Made by a program: the position numbers and the translations under genes. A stretch of 14,621 bases of DNA from Dyella_B sp035508595 (GTDB taxonomy: Bacteria > Pseudomonadota > Gammaproteobacteria > Xanthomonadales > Rhodanobacteraceae): positions 1 to 14,621 of the forward strand of contig DATJMR010000115.1 in the NCBI GenBank assembly GCA_035508595.1, given 5' to 3'. Positions 13,596 through 14,621 of the stretch are shown in pieces. The notes under the pieces are model-generated. The model did no database searches and was not told where the DNA came from. It saw only the letters and a program-made list of their open reading frames with translations. Numbering within the stretch: the stretch's first letter is position 1; the number at the start of each line of letters is the position of its first letter.

Positions 13596-14619
13596 GGGGT
13601 TTGGTGATCGGCCGGCCGCCGCGCTGACGACGCAGGCGCGATTCCAGCATCGCGGCCTGTTCCTCGCGCTCGTCGCGCAGCTTTAGGTAGTTGCGCCAGC
13701 GTTCGGGCGTCAACTCGCCATCCCGCAAGGCTTCCTGTACGGCGCAACCGGGTTCGCTGCCATGGCCGCAATCGGCGAAACGGCAGTTTTCGGCAAGCGC
13801 TTCGATATCGGCGAACAGATCGAGGCTTTCCTCTCCCGTCAGCTTCAGTTCGCGCATGCCGGGCGTATCGATCAGGCAACCGCCGCTGGGCAGCTGAAGC
13901 AAGGCGCGGTAGGTCGTGGTGTGGCGTCCGCGACTGTCGTGGCCGCGCACGGCGCTGGTGGCCATGTGCTGGCTTCCCAGCAAGGTATTGGTGAGCGTGG
14001 ATTTGCCCGCGCCCGACGAACCGACCAGGACGGCGCTGTCGCCCAGTTTCAAGTACGCCGTCAATACGCCGGCACTGGCCGGATCTTTGCCGTTGATCGG
14101 ATGAATCGGCGTGCCCATGGGCAGCCGGGTCTTCAGTTCGGCGATGCGTGGATCGGCATCGCTGCCGAGGTCGGTCTTGGTGAGAACGACCACCGGTTGC
14201 GCGCCCGATCCTTCGACCAAAGACAGATAGCGTTCGATGCGCGCCGGATTGAAGTCGCCGTCCAGCCCCGTCAGCACGAGAACGTAATCGATGTTGGTGG
14301 CGATCACCTGTCGTTCGTAGCGCTCGCCGGCTGCGGCACGCGACAACACGGTGCGTCGCAACTGGACCGTCAGGATGTGCGGTGGCTTGCCGGGCTCGAT
14401 TTCCACGAAATCGCCCACCGCCGGCCGCTCAGCCGGATCCAGTCCACGCTTGAGGAAATGGCCGCCGGGCTGGGCGCCGAAGGTCTGTTCGCCGTCGTGC
14501 ACCTCATAGCCGGCGCGATGCTGCGCGACCACGCGCGCTATCTGCCGACCTTCGCCGGGCAAGCTCTGGCCCCGCCATCCGATATGACGGAGCCGTTCGA
14601 TGATCTGTGCATCGCTCAT
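13564..14619 (-). CDS. rsgA: Small ribosomal subunit biogenesis GTPase RsgA
   Basis: A 351-residue circularly permuted GTPase (E. coli RsgA about 350) that acts late in 30S maturation. An N-terminal OB-fold region (about 25-90) precedes the G domain, whose motifs come in permuted order: G4 as TKTD (147-150, where NKxD is usual), G1 GSSGAGKST (200-208), switch region RGRHTTT (230-236) and G3 DTPGM (251-255). The C-terminal zinc finger is C279-x4-C284-x-H286-x5-C292, followed by a basic tail (RLRRQRGGRPITKPHGPRG) suited to rRNA contact. The ATG at 14619 is two bases from the window edge, so its ribosome binding site and any upstream start are not visible. The 3' end overlaps the annotated start of the DUF1704 gene, suggesting co-transcription. 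Confidence 0.95.
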   Translation of the reverse strand: MSDAQIIERLRHIGWRGQSLPGEGRQIARVVAQHRAGYEVHDGEQTFGAQPGGHFLKRGLDPAERPAVGDFVEIEPGKPPHILTVQLRRTVLSRAAAGERYERQVIATNIDYVLVLTGLDGDFNPARIERYLSLVEGSGAQPVVVLTKTDLGSDADPRIAELKTRLPMGTPIHPINGKDPASAGVLTAYLKLGDSAVLVGSSGAGKSTLTNTLLGSQHMATSAVRGHDSRGRHTTTYRALLQLPSGGCLIDTPGMRELKLTGEESLDLFADIEALAENCRFADCGHGSEPGCAVQEALRDGELTPERWRNYLKLRDEREEQAAMLESRLRRQRGGRPITKPHGPRGSRERE

Positions 14620-14621
14620 AA

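Noticed and set aside
1..14621. Mobile element, prophage, defence system or CRISPR array
   Set aside because: No transposase, integrase, repeat-spacer array, nuclease or toxin-antitoxin pair is visible, and all genes look like vertically inherited chromosome genes of even composition.

Overview
The window looks like ordinary chromosome from a GC-rich gammaproteobacterium. The most likely group is the Xanthomonadales, family Rhodanobacteraceae (Dyella, Rhodanobacter or Luteibacter type). This is an inference from gene content and protein flavour: a homodimeric-type AceE without an adjacent aceF, a DUF6491 lipoprotein, a DUF2165 membrane protein and a membrane-anchored LytTR regulator. I see no phage, transposase, integrase, CRISPR array, tRNA or rRNA.

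Layout. Bases 1-80 hold the start of a secreted protein read leftward off the edge. It is divergent from a universal stress protein gene (340-756, +), which is followed by a di-iron ferritin-like protein gene (871-1692, +). A leftward cluster (4200 to 1702) encodes, in transcription order, a membrane-bound LytTR regulator, a 244-residue lipoprotein, a DUF6491 lipoprotein and an eight-cysteine zinc-ribbon-like protein. Divergent from it is an MFS transporter (4345-5589, +), then a small DUF883-like membrane-anchored protein (5743-6057, +). A strong bidirectional terminator (6126-6153) separates these from the leftward central-metabolism genes.

The metabolic core is aceE (pyruvate dehydrogenase E1, 8861 to 6168) and maeB (malic enzyme with phosphotransacetylase-like domain, 11551 to 9263). 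Together they form a malate to pyruvate to acetyl-CoA branch. The roughly 400-base gap between them carries a plausible aceE promoter, a FadR/PdhR-type operator-like sequence, a 9-bp inverted repeat around the promoter, a hairpin touching the aceE ribosome binding site, and a GC-rich palindrome behind maeB.

The right end has a DUF2165 membrane protein (11787-12281, +), a DUF1704 'QEGLA' protein with a metallopeptidase-like HExxxH motif (13595 to 12282, -), and the ribosome-assembly GTPase rsgA (14619 to 13564, -), whose end overlaps the annotated DUF1704 start.

I found no clearly new multi-gene system. The best leads are the DUF1704 protein as a probable zinc peptidase, the regulatory architecture in front of aceE, a stop-to-start stem between the LytTR gene and the lipoprotein gene, and the dyad in front of the di-iron protein.
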